Assembly (NCBI GenBank): GCA_947650285.1
Contig: CANTFL010000144.1
Coordinates: 639,786-703,785, forward strand
Reading direction: 5' to 3'
Length of the DNA stretch: 64,000 nt
Origin: Hyaloperonospora brassicae
Taxonomy: Eukaryota > Oomycota > Peronosporomycetes > Peronosporales > Peronosporaceae
Part shown: piece after piece, positions 38,858-51,465 of the stretch
Position numbering within the stretch: position 1 is the stretch's first letter
How the letters are laid out: the number at the start of each line of letters is the position of its first letter
Made by a program: the position numbers and the translations under genes
The notes under the pieces: model-generated
Told to the model about the DNA's origin: nothing
What the model saw: only the letters and a program-made list of their open reading frames with translations
Databases searched by the model: none

Positions 38858-39625
38858 TTAGTTGTCCTTGCTATGCTCTACCGCGTCTGCCTTCTCACCA
38901 CTCTCCGTCGTCGGTGCCACTTCCGATGACTTTTCGTTGACATTGGTGTCCTTTAGCGCAGCGGTCGTCGACGTCACCTGTTGATCGACGTCCGACTCAG
39001 ACGCAAGCTGGCCTTTCACCGACTTCTTCTGCGCCGCACCGAACGGAGTCTGCTGCCACAGCGCCTCGAACTCTTCCGGACTGCCACTCGAGCAGATGGA
39101 CTCGTGCTGTCCATCGTCTTCGTTGCCTTGTCGACGCCATGTTGTCCGCATCTTCTTGCCGTCGATCTCGCGCTCGTGCACAGCTTTCAGTCGGCCAGTG
39201 GAGTCTTCATAGCGGCGACGCGTGGTTGCGACTCGCCGACCCTTCTCGTCCACCACGGACGAGTTGCTGAACGAATAGGACGAGAACGTGTGACTCGTCG
39301 AGTCTTCTCCACCCTTCAACGTCTTGTCGCTTGACGCCTGTTGATCCTGTTCCGGCGTGCTGTCCGACATCTGAAAGACCGTCGGCTTGTACTTGTGCGT
39401 GACCACCGGCAGGTCGACAAAGAAGTCGTCGTCGTCCGTCGACTTCCCAGAGTACATGACGTGCTTTGGACTCGGAGCCACAAGCATCTCGCGACGCGCC
39501 ATACCATACGGATAGCGAGCCCGCATCATACTGTCGCTCATCTGCTCGAGCTCCATCATGGACTGCTCCAGCGACGACATGGGGTACCAGAAGCGCGGTC
39601 GCACGAGATCCCACGAGCTGAACAT
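38858..39625 (-). CDS. Array gene copy 2, MLF-like protein
   Basis: Same 255 residues as copy 1. Its 5' leader has the same (CA)n/(AAC)n tract as copy 1. The spacer on its 5' side (rest of unit 2) carries both the 45-bp and the 94-bp module. Confidence 0.8.
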   Translation of the reverse strand: MFSSWDLVRPRFWYPMSSLEQSMMELEQMSDSMMRARYPYGMARREMLVAPSPKHVMYSGKSTDDDDFFVDLPVVTHKYKPTVFQMSDSTPEQDQQASSDKTLKGGEDSTSHTFSSYSFSNSSVVDEKGRRVATTRRRYEDSTGRLKAVHEREIDGKKMRTTWRRQGNEDDGQHESICSSGSPEEFEALWQQTPFGAAQKKSVKGQLASESDVDQQVTSTTAALKDTNVNEKSSEVAPTTESGEKADAVEHSKDN

Positions 39626-39708
39626 GGTGACGGTTGCGTTCGTTACTTGGTCGTGTGTGTGTGTGTTGTTGTTGTTGGTCTGTTGGGACGGATCTTGTCG
39701 TTTGATGC

Positions 39709-39722
39709 AAATTGGGAAATGA
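39709..39722 (-). promoter_or_regulatory. Oomycete initiator of array copy 2
   Basis: Same full Inr match at the same distance from the ATG as in copy 1. Confidence 0.8.
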
Positions 39723-40178
39723 AATGGACGTGCAGAACGCTTCGCGCGAAGAAGCAGCCGACCGATCGTGACGTTGAAGTGCTCGATCGAGTGGCGTCGA
39801 AGGGAGCGCTGCAACACGTCTCCCATACAACGTGTCATATAGCTGAGATGACTCACTGTTTCGAGAACCCAAATAATACCGACCGACTGTTTCGAGAACT
39901 ATCTCCCGTCTCTGTTCCGTTTTTCGGTGCGTACTTTTCACTTTACGGACCAAAAGCCGAGAAAAGAGCGATGACCTGTTTGCGACGGAATGCTCCAGAT
40001 AGATAACAACGTCCTTCCAACGAGTGATAAAGAACACGAGAGAGAGCGAGAGAGGTACGCTCTTCTGTTTCGGAGCTTGCAGTCGAAGCGGACGCAAAGT
40101 GTGCTGGACGGAGTATATCGGTACACGGAACATGAGCGTTGCATGAAGTCGCAGCTGATCAGCTGACCAAAGACATTC

Positions 40179-40223
40179 GTTTGCCGCAGTGGTACTGAGC
40201 TGTTCAGCTGACCAACGATATTC
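40179..40223. repeat. 45-bp module in unit 2
   Basis: Extra diverged copy of the neighbouring sequence (GCCGCAGTGG...CTGAGC...CAGCTGACCAACGA), placed between the 14-bp palindrome and the conserved GTCCGCCGCAGTGGAACTG. Confidence 0.85.
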
Positions 40224-41218
40224 GTCCGCCGCAGTGGAACTGAGCGGTGATACTCATCTTTGTTACTCAGCTGTGCGAGTTGGCTGTGATACTCATATGC
40301 ATACCGACTTCGTTCATTGCTTCGAGTCGAACTGCTTTGCAGTGTTGCAGCCAGCGCTTCCAACACGTCGTGCCGTGCCGGCATGTGGCGTTTACGCCGA
40401 CACTGATGGTGATCTCATGCGGTGTAGTAGTGAAAAAGGTGGTCAGTGGCAGTTACTCCTTTTATTGGGGACGACGAGTGTCGACAGTAGAGATACTCGA
40501 CAGTCAGCCAAGAAATGAAGTCGACCACCGAGACGGATGAATGAGGACGCGAAGATCTCTCAACGTAGGATGACGAGCTTCTGTACTTTGCATCGGTATA
40601 GTCGAGCAGATGGCACCCCGGACGTGTCTGGTCACTTTTGCGTCCGACTGGTACACGTGCTTTCACTCTCATTGACACCGTGACATCCAACCACTCACTC
40701 ACTCCCTTATCGACTTCCGCACATACTCACACTTCCACCCATCCCTGATTCGGCTTCAAGGCATCATGGCAGCGTGACATTGAATTCAAGTGCATGTGAT
40801 CGCGGGCGTGCTATCGCTGGTCAATGGACGGACACGTTGTCAACGCTGGCACGTTTTACCAACAACGTGTACAAACGGTACGATCATGGCTTTGCACAGT
40901 GTCTTGGCTATGCTTTTATCGTGCAACTGATGCGTCCCCTGTCAGGCACTGACGTCTCACCCTCGAAGAAGCTGCTGTGCCGTCATTTTCGATACGCACG
41001 AATCACGATATCGTCAAACGTGCAATCCACGCCGCGCCAACGAAAGCGCCCTTTTCACGCATGAAATATGGACTGATATACGCTATCAGGATGGCGTGCA
41101 CAGTGAGCACGGGAGCAGAGGTATACCTACTATGTGAACGACAGCGTACCCGTCGATGTCCATTCGACTATTCTTCTCCCGTACATGCGACAATCGTTCT
41201 CACGAATACGTCGATCAT

Positions 41219-41406
41219 GTTGACTGCTTCTTCGATCGTTCAACTCGCCGGCACTGTTTGCGTATCCAGCCATCGTCTGCAGCTCGATCAACTTCATGTG
41301 GCTCTCTACCCTGTTGACTGCTTCTTCGATCGTTCAACTCGCCGACACTGTTTGCGTATCCAGCCATCGTCTGCAGCTCGATCAACTTCATGTGGCTCTC
41401 TAGAGT
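41219..41406. repeat. 94-bp tandem duplication in unit 2
   Basis: Two direct copies starting GTTGACTGCTTCTTCG at 41219 and 41313, differing at GCCGGCAC versus GCCGACAC. Units 1, 3, 4, 5, 8 and 9 have one copy. Confidence 0.93.
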
Positions 41407-42091
41407 CCGTGATAGGCCGTCTCTTCCTATTTCGACCCAGCGCAATGCGATGAAGCCAGCACGTCGACGTCTATTGCAGTCAGCTTTCACGTGTTGAGTA
41501 ATCTCGATGCGACATTGGACCTCTTGTGCTCGATGAACGGTCATCTGCTGCCTTACGAATTAGAGTGGAGGATTCCGAGTCGTTACCAGAGATCACGCGA
41601 TCAACACAGAAGGTAGCTCACGATATCTCGGCACTGCAGCAAACTCCTGCCACGCGCAAAAGCACACCCAACAAATCTTCGCACCTTCGCACAAACTGAG
41701 AAGTCTTGCAAAATGCGCTAAGGGTAGTGCGCTTTTGTGTGAAAGTCTTTTCGCTTTCGCTCATTTCGAGAATCGATTACGCACTGTGCACACCGAGAGG
41801 AAGCAGCAACTACAAGATACGCAAGCAGGGATGGTACCCGACGGTGGGACATCCCGTCACGATGCACTCGCGTCCTCTGCTCGAGTGTCCTTGTCGGATC
41901 CAGTATCAGCTCAACTCGAGATCGAGGTGTATCCATGGATCAACTGTTTGTTCGCTTACCGTCGACTGATACTTCCGCTTGCACGATAGAGCAGACTTCG
42001 GTTGTGTGCAATCGAGCCAAAATTCGAGACAACAATGCATTCCTTCGTACAAGAACAAACTTCAATGTATGTACCAGATCCATTGAGCTGC

Positions 42092-42859
42092 TTAGTTGTC
42101 CTTGCTATGCTCTACCGCGTCTGCCTTCTCACCACTCTCCGTCGTCGGTGCCACTTCCGATGACTTTTCGTTGACATTGGTGTCCTTTAGCGCAGCGGTC
42201 GTCGACGTCACCTGTTGATCGACGTCCGACTCAGACGCAAGCTGGCCTTTCACCGACTTCTTCTGCGCCGCACCGAACGGAGTCTGCTGCCACAGCGCCT
42301 CGAACTCTTCCGGACTGCCACTCGAGCAGATGGACTCGTGCTGTCCATCGTCTTCGTTGCCTTGTCGACGCCATGTTGTCCGCATCTTCTTGCCGTCGAT
42401 CTCGCGCTCGTGCACAGCTTTCAGTCGGCCAGTGGAGTCTTCATAGCGGCGACGCGTGGTTGCGACTCGCCGACCCTTCTCGTCCACCACGGACGAGTTG
42501 CTGAACGAATAGGACGAGAACGTGTGACTCGTCGAGTCTTCTCCACCCTTCAACGTCTTGTCGCTTGACGCCTGTTGATCCTGTTCCGGCGTGCTGTCCG
42601 ACATCTGAAAGACCGTCGGCTTGTACTTGTGCGTGACCACCGGCAGGTCGACAAAGAAGTCGTCGTCGTCCGTCGACTTCCCAGAGTACATGACGTGCTT
42701 TGGACTCGGAGCCACAAGCATCTCGCGACGCGCCATACCATACGGATAGCGAGCCCGCATCATACTGTCGCTCATCTGCTCGAGCTCCATCATGGACTGC
42801 TCCAGCGACGACATGGGGTACCAGAAGCGCGGTCGCACGAGATCCCACGAGCTGAACAT
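42092..42859 (-). CDS. Array gene copy 3, MLF-like protein
   Basis: Same 255 residues. The leader microsatellite has one base change (CAGACACA, plus strand TGTGTCTG), shared with copies 6-8. Its unit has a 43-bp form of the 45-bp module. Confidence 0.8.
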   Translation of the reverse strand: MFSSWDLVRPRFWYPMSSLEQSMMELEQMSDSMMRARYPYGMARREMLVAPSPKHVMYSGKSTDDDDFFVDLPVVTHKYKPTVFQMSDSTPEQDQQASSDKTLKGGEDSTSHTFSSYSFSNSSVVDEKGRRVATTRRRYEDSTGRLKAVHEREIDGKKMRTTWRRQGNEDDGQHESICSSGSPEEFEALWQQTPFGAAQKKSVKGQLASESDVDQQVTSTTAALKDTNVNEKSSEVAPTTESGEKADAVEHSKDN

Positions 42860-42942
42860 GGTGACGGTTGCGTTCGTTACTTGGTCGTGTGTCTGTGTGT
42901 TGTTGTTGTTGGTCTGTTGGGACGGATCTTGTCGTTTGATGC

Positions 42943-42956
42943 AAATTGGGAAATGA
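42943..42956 (-). promoter_or_regulatory. Oomycete initiator of array copy 3
   Basis: Same full Inr match at the same distance from the ATG. Confidence 0.8.
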
Positions 42957-43412
42957 AATGGACGTGCAGAACGCTTCGCGCGAAGAAGCAGCCGACCGAT
43001 CGTGACGTTGAAGTGCTCGATCGAGTGGCGTCGAAGGGAGCGCTGCAACACGTCTCCCATACAACGTGTCATATAGCTGAGATGACTCACTGTTTCGAGA
43101 ACCCAAATAATACCGACCGACTGTTTCGAGAACTATCTCCCGTCTCTGTTCCGTTTTTCGGTGCGTACTTTTCACTTTACGGACCAAAAGCCGAGAAAAG
43201 AGCGATGACCTGTTTGCGACGGAATGCTCCAGATAGATAACAACGTCCTTCCAACGAGTGATAAAGAACACGAGAGAGAGCGAGAGAGGTACGCTCTTCT
43301 GTTTCGGAGCTTGCAGTCGAAGCGGACGCAAAGTGTGCTGGACGGAGTATATCGGTACACGGAACATGAGCGTTGCATGAAGTCGCAGCTGATCAGCTGA
43401 CCAAAGACATTC

Positions 43413-43455
43413 GTTTGCCGCAGTGGACTGAGCTGTTCAGCGACCAACGACATTC
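43413..43455. repeat. 45-bp module in unit 3, 43-bp form
   Basis: As in unit 2 but two bases shorter. Confidence 0.85.
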
Positions 43456-45229
43456 GTCCGCCGCAGTGGAACTGAGCGGTGATACTCATCTTTGTTACTC
43501 AGCTGTGCGAGTTGGCTGTGATACTCATATGCATACCGACTTCGTTCATTGCTTCGAGTCGAACTGCTTTGCAGTGTTGCAGCCAGCGCTTCCAACACGT
43601 CGTGCCGTGCCGGCATGTGGCGTTTACGCCGACACTGATGGTGATCTCATGCGGTGTAGTAGTGAAAAAGGTGGTCAGTAGCAGTTACTCCTTTTATTGG
43701 GGACGACGAGTGTCGACAGTAGAGATACTCGACAGTCAGCCAAGAAATGAAGTCGACCACCGAGACGGATGAATGAGGACGCGAAGATCTCTCAACGTAG
43801 GATGACGAGCTTCTGTACTTTGCATCGGTATAGTCGAGCAGATGGCACCCCGGACGTGTCTGGTCACTTTTGCGTCCGACTGGTACACGTGCTTTCACTC
43901 TCATTGACACCGTGACATCCAACCACTCACTCACTCCCTTATCGACTTCCGCACATACTCACACTTCCACCCATCCCTGATTCGGCTTCAAGGCATCATG
44001 GTAGCGTGACATTGAATTCAAGTGCATGTGATCGCGGGCGTGCTATCGCTGGTCAATGGACGGACACGTTGTCAACGCTGGCACGTTTTACCAACAACGT
44101 GTACAAACGGTACGATCATGGCTTTGCACAGTGTCTTGGCTATGCTTTTATCGTGCAACTGATGCGTCCCCTGTCAGGCACTGACGTCTCACCCTCGAAG
44201 AAGCTGCTGTGCCGTCATTTTCGATACGCACGAATCACGATATCGTCAAACGTGCAATCCACGCCGCGCCAACGAAAGCGCCCTTTTCACGCATGAAATA
44301 TGGACTGATATACGCTATCAGGATGGCGTGCACAGTGAGCACGGGAGCAGAGGTATACCTACTATGTGAACGACAGCGCACCCGTCGATGTCCATTCGAC
44401 TATTCTTCTCCCGTACATGCGACAATCGTTCTCACGAATACGTCGATCATGTTGACTGCTTCTTCGATCGTTCAACTCGCCGACACTGTTTGCGTATCCA
44501 GCCATCGTCTGCAGCTCGATCAACTTCATGTGGCTCTCTAGAGTCCGTGATAGGCCGTCTCTTCCTATTTCGACCCAGCGCAATGCGATGAAGCCAGCAC
44601 GTCGACGTCTATTGCAGTCAGCTTTCACGTGTTGAGTAATCTCGATGCGACATTGGACCTCTTGTGCTCGATGAACGGTCATCTGCTGCCTTACGAATTA
44701 GAGTGGAGGATTCCGAGTCGTTACCAGAGATCACGCGATCAACACAGAAGGTAGCTCACGATATCTCGGCACTGCAGCAAACTCCTGCCACGCGCAAAAG
44801 CACACCCAACAAATCTTCGCACCTTCGCACAAACTGAGAAGTCTTGCAAAATGCGCTAAGGGTAGTGCGCTTTTGTGAGAAAGTCTTTTCGCTTTCGCTC
44901 ATTTCGAGAATCGATTACGCACTGTGCACACCGAGAGGAAGCATCAACTACAAGATATGCAAGCAGGGATGGTACCCGACGGTGGGACATCCCGTCACGA
45001 TGCACTCGCGTCCTCTGCTCGAGTGTCCTTGTCGGATCCAGTATCAGCTCAACTCGAGATCGAGGTGTATCCATGGATCAACTGTTTGTTCGCTTACCGT
45101 CGACTGATACTTCCGCTTGCACGATAGAGCAGACTTCGGTTGTGTGCAATCGAGCCAAAATTCGAGACAACAATGCATTCCTTCGTACAAGAACAAACTT
45201 CAATGTATGTACCAGATCCATTGAGCTGC

Positions 45230-45997
45230 TTAGTTGTCCTTGCTATGCTCTACCGCGTCTGCCTTCTCACCACTCTCCGTCGTCGGTGCCACTTCCGATG
45301 ACTTTTCGTTGACATTGGTGTCCTTTAGCGCAGCGGTCGTCGACGTCACCTGTTGATCGACGTCCGACTCAGACGCAAGCTGGCCTTTCACCGACTTCTT
45401 CTGCGCCGCACCGAACGGAGTCTGCTGCCACAGCGCCTCGAACTCTTCCGGACTGCCACTCGAGCAGATGGACTCGTGCTGTCCATCGTCTTCGTTGCCT
45501 TGTCGACGCCATGTTGTCCGCATCTTCTTGCCGTCGATCTCGCGCTCGTGCACAGCTTTCAGTCGGCCAGTGGAGTCTTCATAGCGGCGACGCGTGGTTG
45601 CGACTCGCCGACCCTTCTCGTCCACCACGGACGAGTTGCTGAACGAATAGGACGAGAACGTGTGACTCGTCGAGTCTTCTCCACCCTTCAACGTCTTGTC
45701 GCTTGACGCCTGTTGATCCTGTTCCGGCGTGCTGTCCGACATCTGAAAGACCGTCGGCTTGTACTTGTGCGTGACCACCGGCAGGTCGACAAAGAAGTCG
45801 TCGTCGTCCGTCGACTTCCCAGAGTACATGACGTGCTTTGGACTCGGAGCCACAAGCATCTCGCGACGCGCCATACCATACGGATAGCGAGCCCGCATCA
45901 TACTGTCGCTCATCTGCTCGAGCTCCATCATGGACTGCTCCAGCGACGACATGGGGTACCAGAAGCGCGGTCGCACGAGATCCCACGAGCTGAACAT
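45230..45997 (-). CDS. Array gene copy 4, MLF-like protein
   Basis: Same 255 residues. The leader differs: one more AAC step and a shorter CA run change its length by one base and break the apparent upstream reading frame. This copy therefore shows that translation starts at 45997. Confidence 0.82.
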   Translation of the reverse strand: MFSSWDLVRPRFWYPMSSLEQSMMELEQMSDSMMRARYPYGMARREMLVAPSPKHVMYSGKSTDDDDFFVDLPVVTHKYKPTVFQMSDSTPEQDQQASSDKTLKGGEDSTSHTFSSYSFSNSSVVDEKGRRVATTRRRYEDSTGRLKAVHEREIDGKKMRTTWRRQGNEDDGQHESICSSGSPEEFEALWQQTPFGAAQKKSVKGQLASESDVDQQVTSTTAALKDTNVNEKSSEVAPTTESGEKADAVEHSKDN

Positions 45998-46081
45998 GGT
46001 GACGGTTGCGTTCGTTACTTGGTCGTGTGTGTGTGTTGTTGTTGTTGTTGGTCTGTTGGGACGGATCTTGTCGTTTGATGC

Positions 46082-46095
46082 AAATTGGGAAATGA
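46082..46095 (-). promoter_or_regulatory. Oomycete initiator of array copy 4
   Basis: Same full Inr match, one base further from the ATG because of the leader microsatellite change. Confidence 0.8.
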
Positions 46096-48325
46096 AATGG
46101 ACGTGCAGAACGCTTCGCGCGAAGAAGCAGCCGACCGATCGTGACGTTGAAGTGCTCGATCGAGTGGCGTCGAAGGGAGCGCTGCAACACGTCTCCCATA
46201 CAACGTGTCATATAGCTGAGATGACTCACTGTTTCGAGAACCCAAATAATACCGACCGACTGTTTCGAGAACTATCTCCCGTCTCTGTTCCGTTTTTCGG
46301 TGCGTACTTTTCACTTTACGGACCAAAAGCCGAGAAAAGAGCGATGACCTTTTTGCGACGGAATGCTCCAGATAGATAACAACGTCCTTCCAACGAGTGA
46401 TAAAGAACACGAGAGAGAGCGAGAGAGGTACGCTCTTCTGTTTCGGAGCTTGCAGTCGAAGCGGACGCAAAGTGTGCTGGACGGAGTATATCGGTACACG
46501 GAACATGAGCGTTGCATGAAGTCGCAGCTGATCAGCTGACCAAAGACATTCGTCCGCCGCAGTGGAACTGAGCGGTGATACTCATCTTTGTTACTCAGCT
46601 GTGCGAGTTGGCTGTGATACTCATATGCATACCGACTTCGTTCATTGCTTCGAGTCGAACTGCTTTGCAGTGTTGCAGCCAGCGCTTCCAACACGTCGTG
46701 CCGTGCCGGCATGTGGCGTTTACGCCGACACTGATGGTGATCTCATGCGGTGTAGTAGTGAAAAAGGTGGTCAGTAGCAGTTACTCCTTTTCTTGGGGAC
46801 GACGAGTGTCGACAGTAGAGATACTCGACAGTCAGCCAAGAAATGAAGTCGACCACCGAGACGGATGAATGAGGACGCGAAGATCTCTCAACGTAGGATG
46901 ACGAGCTTCTGTACTTTGCATCGGTATAGTCGAGCAGATGGCACCCCGGACGTGTCTGGTCACTTTTGCGTCCGACTGGTACACGTGCTTTCACTCTCAT
47001 TGACACCGTGACATCCAACCACTCACTCACTCCCTTATCGACTTCCGCACATACTCACACTTCCACCCATCCCTGATTCGGCTTCAAGGCATCATGGTAG
47101 CGTGACATTGAATTCAAGTGCATGTGATCGCGGGCGTGCTATCGCTGGTCAATGGACGGACACGTTGTCAACGCTGGCACGTTTTACCAACAACGTGTAC
47201 AAACGGTACGATCATGGCTTTGCACAGTGTCTTGGCTATGCTTTTATCGTGCAACTGATGCGTCCCCTGTCAGGCACTGACGTCTCACCCTCGAAGAAGC
47301 TGCTGTGCCGTCATTTTCGATACGCACGAATCACGATATCGTCAAACGTGCAATCCACGCCGCGCCAACGAAAGCGCCCTTTTCACGCATGAAATATGGA
47401 CTGATATACGCTATCAGGATGGCGTGCACAGTGAGCACGGGAGCAGAGGTATACCTACTATGTGAACGACAGCGCACCCGTCGATGTCCATTCGGCTATT
47501 CTTCTCCCGTACATGCGACAATCGTTCTCACGAATACGTCGATCATGTTGACTGCTTCTTCGATCGTTCAACTCGCCGACACTGTTTGCGTATCCAGCCA
47601 TCGTCTGCAGCTCGATCAACTTCATGTGGCTCTCTAGAGTCCGTGATAGGCCGTCTCTTCCTATTTCGACCCAGCGCAATGCGATGAAGCCAGCACGTCG
47701 ACGTCTATTGCAGTCAGCTTTCACGTGTTGAGTAATCTCGATGCGACATTGGACCTCTTGTGCTCGATGAACGGTCATCTGCTGCCTTACGAATTAGAGT
47801 GGAGGATTCCGAGTCGTTACCAGAGATCACGCGATCAACACAGAAGGCAGCTCACGATATCTCGGCACTGCAGCAAACTCCTGCCACGCGCAAAAGCACA
47901 CCCAACAAATCTTCGCACCTTCGCACAAACTGAGAAGTCTTGCAAAATGCGCTAAGGGTAATGCGCTTTTGTGAGAAAGTCTTTTCGCTTTCGCTCATTT
48001 CGAGAATCGATTACGCACTGTGCACACCGAGAGGAAGCATCAACTACAAGATACGCAAGCAGGGATGGTACCCGACGGTGGGACATCCCGTCACGATGCA
48101 CTCGCGTCCTCTACCCGAGTGTCCTTGTCGGATCCAGTATCAGCTCAACTCGAGATCGAGGTGTATCCATGGATCAACTGTTTGTTCGCTTACCGTCGAC
48201 TGATACTTCCGCTTGCACGATAGAGCAGACTTCGGTTGTGTGCAATCGAGCCAAAATTCGAGACAACAATGCATTCCTTCGTACAAGAACAAACTTCAAT
48301 GTATGTACCAGATCCATTGAGCTGC

Positions 48326-49093
48326 TTAGTTGTCCTTGCTATGCTCTACCGCGTCTGCCTTCTCACCACTCTCCGTCGTCGGTGCCACTTCCGATGACTT
48401 TTCGTTGACATTGGTGTCCTTTAGCGCAGCGGTCGTCGACGTCACCTGTTGATCGACGTCCGACTCAGACGCAAGCTGGCCTTTCACCGACTTCTTCTGC
48501 GCCGCACCGAACGGAGTCTGCTGCCACAGCGCCTCGAACTCTTCCGGACTGCCACTCGAGCAGATGGACTCGTGCTGTCCATCGTCTTCGTTGCCTTGTC
48601 GACGCCATGTTGTCCGCATCTTCTTGCCGTCGATCTCGCGCTCGTGCACAGCTTTCAGTCGGCCAGTGGAGTCTTCATAGCGGCGACGCGTGGTTGCGAC
48701 TCGCCGACCCTTCTCGTCCACCACGGACGAGTTGCTGAACGAATAGGACGAGAACGTGTGACTCGTCGAGTCTTCTCCACCCTTCAACGTCTTGTCGCTT
48801 GACGCCTGTTGATCCTGTTCCGGCGTGCTGTCCGACATCTGAAAGACCGTCGGCTTGTACTTGTGCGTGACCACCGGCAGGTCGACAAAGAAGTCGTCGT
48901 CGTCCGTCGACTTCCCAGAGTACATGACGTGCTTTGGACTCGGAGCCACAAGCATCTCGCGACGCGCCATACCATACGGATAGCGAGCCCGCATCATACT
49001 GTCGCTCATCTGCTCGAGCTCCATCATGGACTGCTCCAGCGACGACATGGGGTACCAGAAGCGCGGTCGCACGAGATCCCACGAGCTGAACAT
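48326..49093 (-). CDS. Array gene copy 5, MLF-like protein
   Basis: Same 255 residues; leader as in copies 1 and 2. Its unit has the 45-bp module but not the 94-bp one. Confidence 0.8.
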   Translation of the reverse strand: MFSSWDLVRPRFWYPMSSLEQSMMELEQMSDSMMRARYPYGMARREMLVAPSPKHVMYSGKSTDDDDFFVDLPVVTHKYKPTVFQMSDSTPEQDQQASSDKTLKGGEDSTSHTFSSYSFSNSSVVDEKGRRVATTRRRYEDSTGRLKAVHEREIDGKKMRTTWRRQGNEDDGQHESICSSGSPEEFEALWQQTPFGAAQKKSVKGQLASESDVDQQVTSTTAALKDTNVNEKSSEVAPTTESGEKADAVEHSKDN

Positions 49094-49176
49094 GGTGACG
49101 GTTGCGTTCGTTACTTGGTCGTGTGTGTGTGTGTTGTTGTTGTTGGTCTGTTGGGACGGATCTTGTCGTTTGATGC

Positions 49177-49190
49177 AAATTGGGAAATGA
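49177..49190 (-). promoter_or_regulatory. Oomycete initiator of array copy 5
   Basis: Same full Inr match. Confidence 0.8.
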
Positions 49191-49646
49191 AATGGACGTG
49201 CAGAACGCTTCGCGCGAAGAAGCAGCCGACCGATCGTGACGTTGAAGTGCTCGATCGAGTGGCGTCGAAGGGAGCGCTGCAACACGTCTCCCATACAACG
49301 TGTCATATAGCTGAGATGACTCACTGTTTCGAGAACCCAAATAATACCGACCGACTGTTTCGAGAACTATCTCCCGTCTCTGTTCCGTTTTTCGGTGCGT
49401 ACTTTTCACTTTACGGACCAAAAGCCGAGAAAAGAGCGATGACCTGTTTGCGACGGAATGCTCCAGATAGATAACAACGTCCTTCCAACGAGTGATAAAG
49501 AACACGAGAGAGAGCGAGAGAGGTACGCTCTTCTGTTTCGGAGCTTGCAGTCGAAGCGGACGCAAAGTGTGCTGGACGGAGTATATCGGTACACGGAACA
49601 TGAGCGTTGCATGAAGTCGCAGCTGATCAGCTGACCAAAGACATTC

Positions 49647-49691
49647 GTTTGCCGCAGTGGTACTGAGCTGTTCAGCCGACCAACGACATTC
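49647..49691. repeat. 45-bp module in unit 5
   Basis: As in unit 2 with a few substitutions. Confidence 0.85.
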
Positions 49692-51465
49692 GTCCGCCGC
49701 AGTGGAACTGAGCGGTGATACTCATCTTTGTTACTCAGCTGTGCGAGTTGGCTGTGATACTCATATGCATACCGACTTCGTTCATTGCTTCGAGTCGAAC
49801 TGCTTTGCAGTGTTGCAGCCAGCGCTTCCAACACGTCGTGCCGTGCCGGCATGTGGCGTTTACGCCGACACTGATGGTGATCTCATGCGGTGTAGTAGTG
49901 AAAAAGGTGGTCAGTAGCAGTTACTCCTTTTATTGGGGACGACGAGTGTCGACAGTAGAGATACTCGACAGTCAGCCAAGAAATGAAGTCGACCACCGAG
50001 ACGGATGAATGAGGACGCGAAGATCTCTCAACGTAGGATGACGAGCTTCTGTACTTTGCATCGGTATAGTCGAGCAGATGGCACCCCGGACGTGTCTGGT
50101 CACTTTTGCGTCCGACTGGTACACGTGCTTTCACTCTCATTGACACCGTGACATCCAACCACTCACTCACTCCCTTATCGACTTCCGCACATACTCACAC
50201 TTCCACCCATCCCTGATTCGGCTTCAAGGCATCATGGTAGCGTGACATTGAATTCAAGTGCATGTGATCGCGGGCGTGCTATCGCTGGTCAATGGACGGA
50301 CACGTTGTCAACGCTGGCACGTTTTACCAACAACGTGTACAAACGGTACGATCATGGCTTTGCACAGTGTCTTGGCTATGCTTTTATCGTGCAACTGATG
50401 CGTCCCCTGTCAGGCACTGACGTCTCACCCTCGAAGAAGCTGCTGTGCCGTCATTTTCGATACGCACGAATCACGATATCGTCAAACGTGCAATCCACGC
50501 CGCGCCAACGAAAGCGCCCTTTTCACGCATGAAATATGGACTGATATACGCTATCAGGATGGCGTGCACAGTGAGCACGGGAGCAGAGGTATACCTACTA
50601 TGTGAACGACAGCGCACCCGTCGATGTCCATTCGACTATTCTTCTCCCGTACATGCGACAATCGCTCTCACGAATACGTCGATCATGTTGACTGCTTCTT
50701 CGATCGTTCAACTCGCCGACACTGTTTGCGTATCCAGCCATCGTCTGCAGCTCGATCAACTTCATGTGGCTCTCTAGAGTCCGTGATAGGCCGTCTCTTC
50801 CTATTTCGACCCAGCGCAATGCGATGAAGCCAGCACGTCGACGTCTATTGCAGTCAGCTTTCACGTGTTGAGTAATCTCGATGCGACATTGGACCTCTTG
50901 TGCTCGATGAACGGTCATCTGCTGCCTTACGAATTAGAGTGGAGGATTCCGAGTCGTTACCAGAGATCACGCGATCAACACAGAAGGTAGCTCACGATAT
51001 CTCGGCACTGCAGCAAACTCCTGCCACGCGCAAAAGCACACCCAACAAATCTTCGCACCTTCGCACAAACTGAGAAGTCTTGCAAAATGCGCTAAGGGTA
51101 GTGCGCTTTTGTGAGAAAGTCTTTTCGCTTTCGCTCATTTCGAGAATCGATTACGCACTGTGCACACCGAGAGGAAGCATCAACTACAAGATACGCAAGC
51201 AGGGATGGTACCCGACGGTGGGACATCCCGTCACGATGCACTCGCGTCCTCTGCTCGAGTGTCCTTGTCGGATCCAGTATCAGCTCAACTCGAGATCGAG
51301 GTGTATCCATGGATCAACTGTTTGTTCGCTTACCGTCGACTGATACTTCCGCTTGCACGATAGAGCAGACTTCGGTTGTGTGCAATCGAGCCAAAATTCG
51401 AGACAACAATGCATTCCTTCGTACAAGAACAAACTTCAATGTATGTACCAGATCCATTGAGCTGC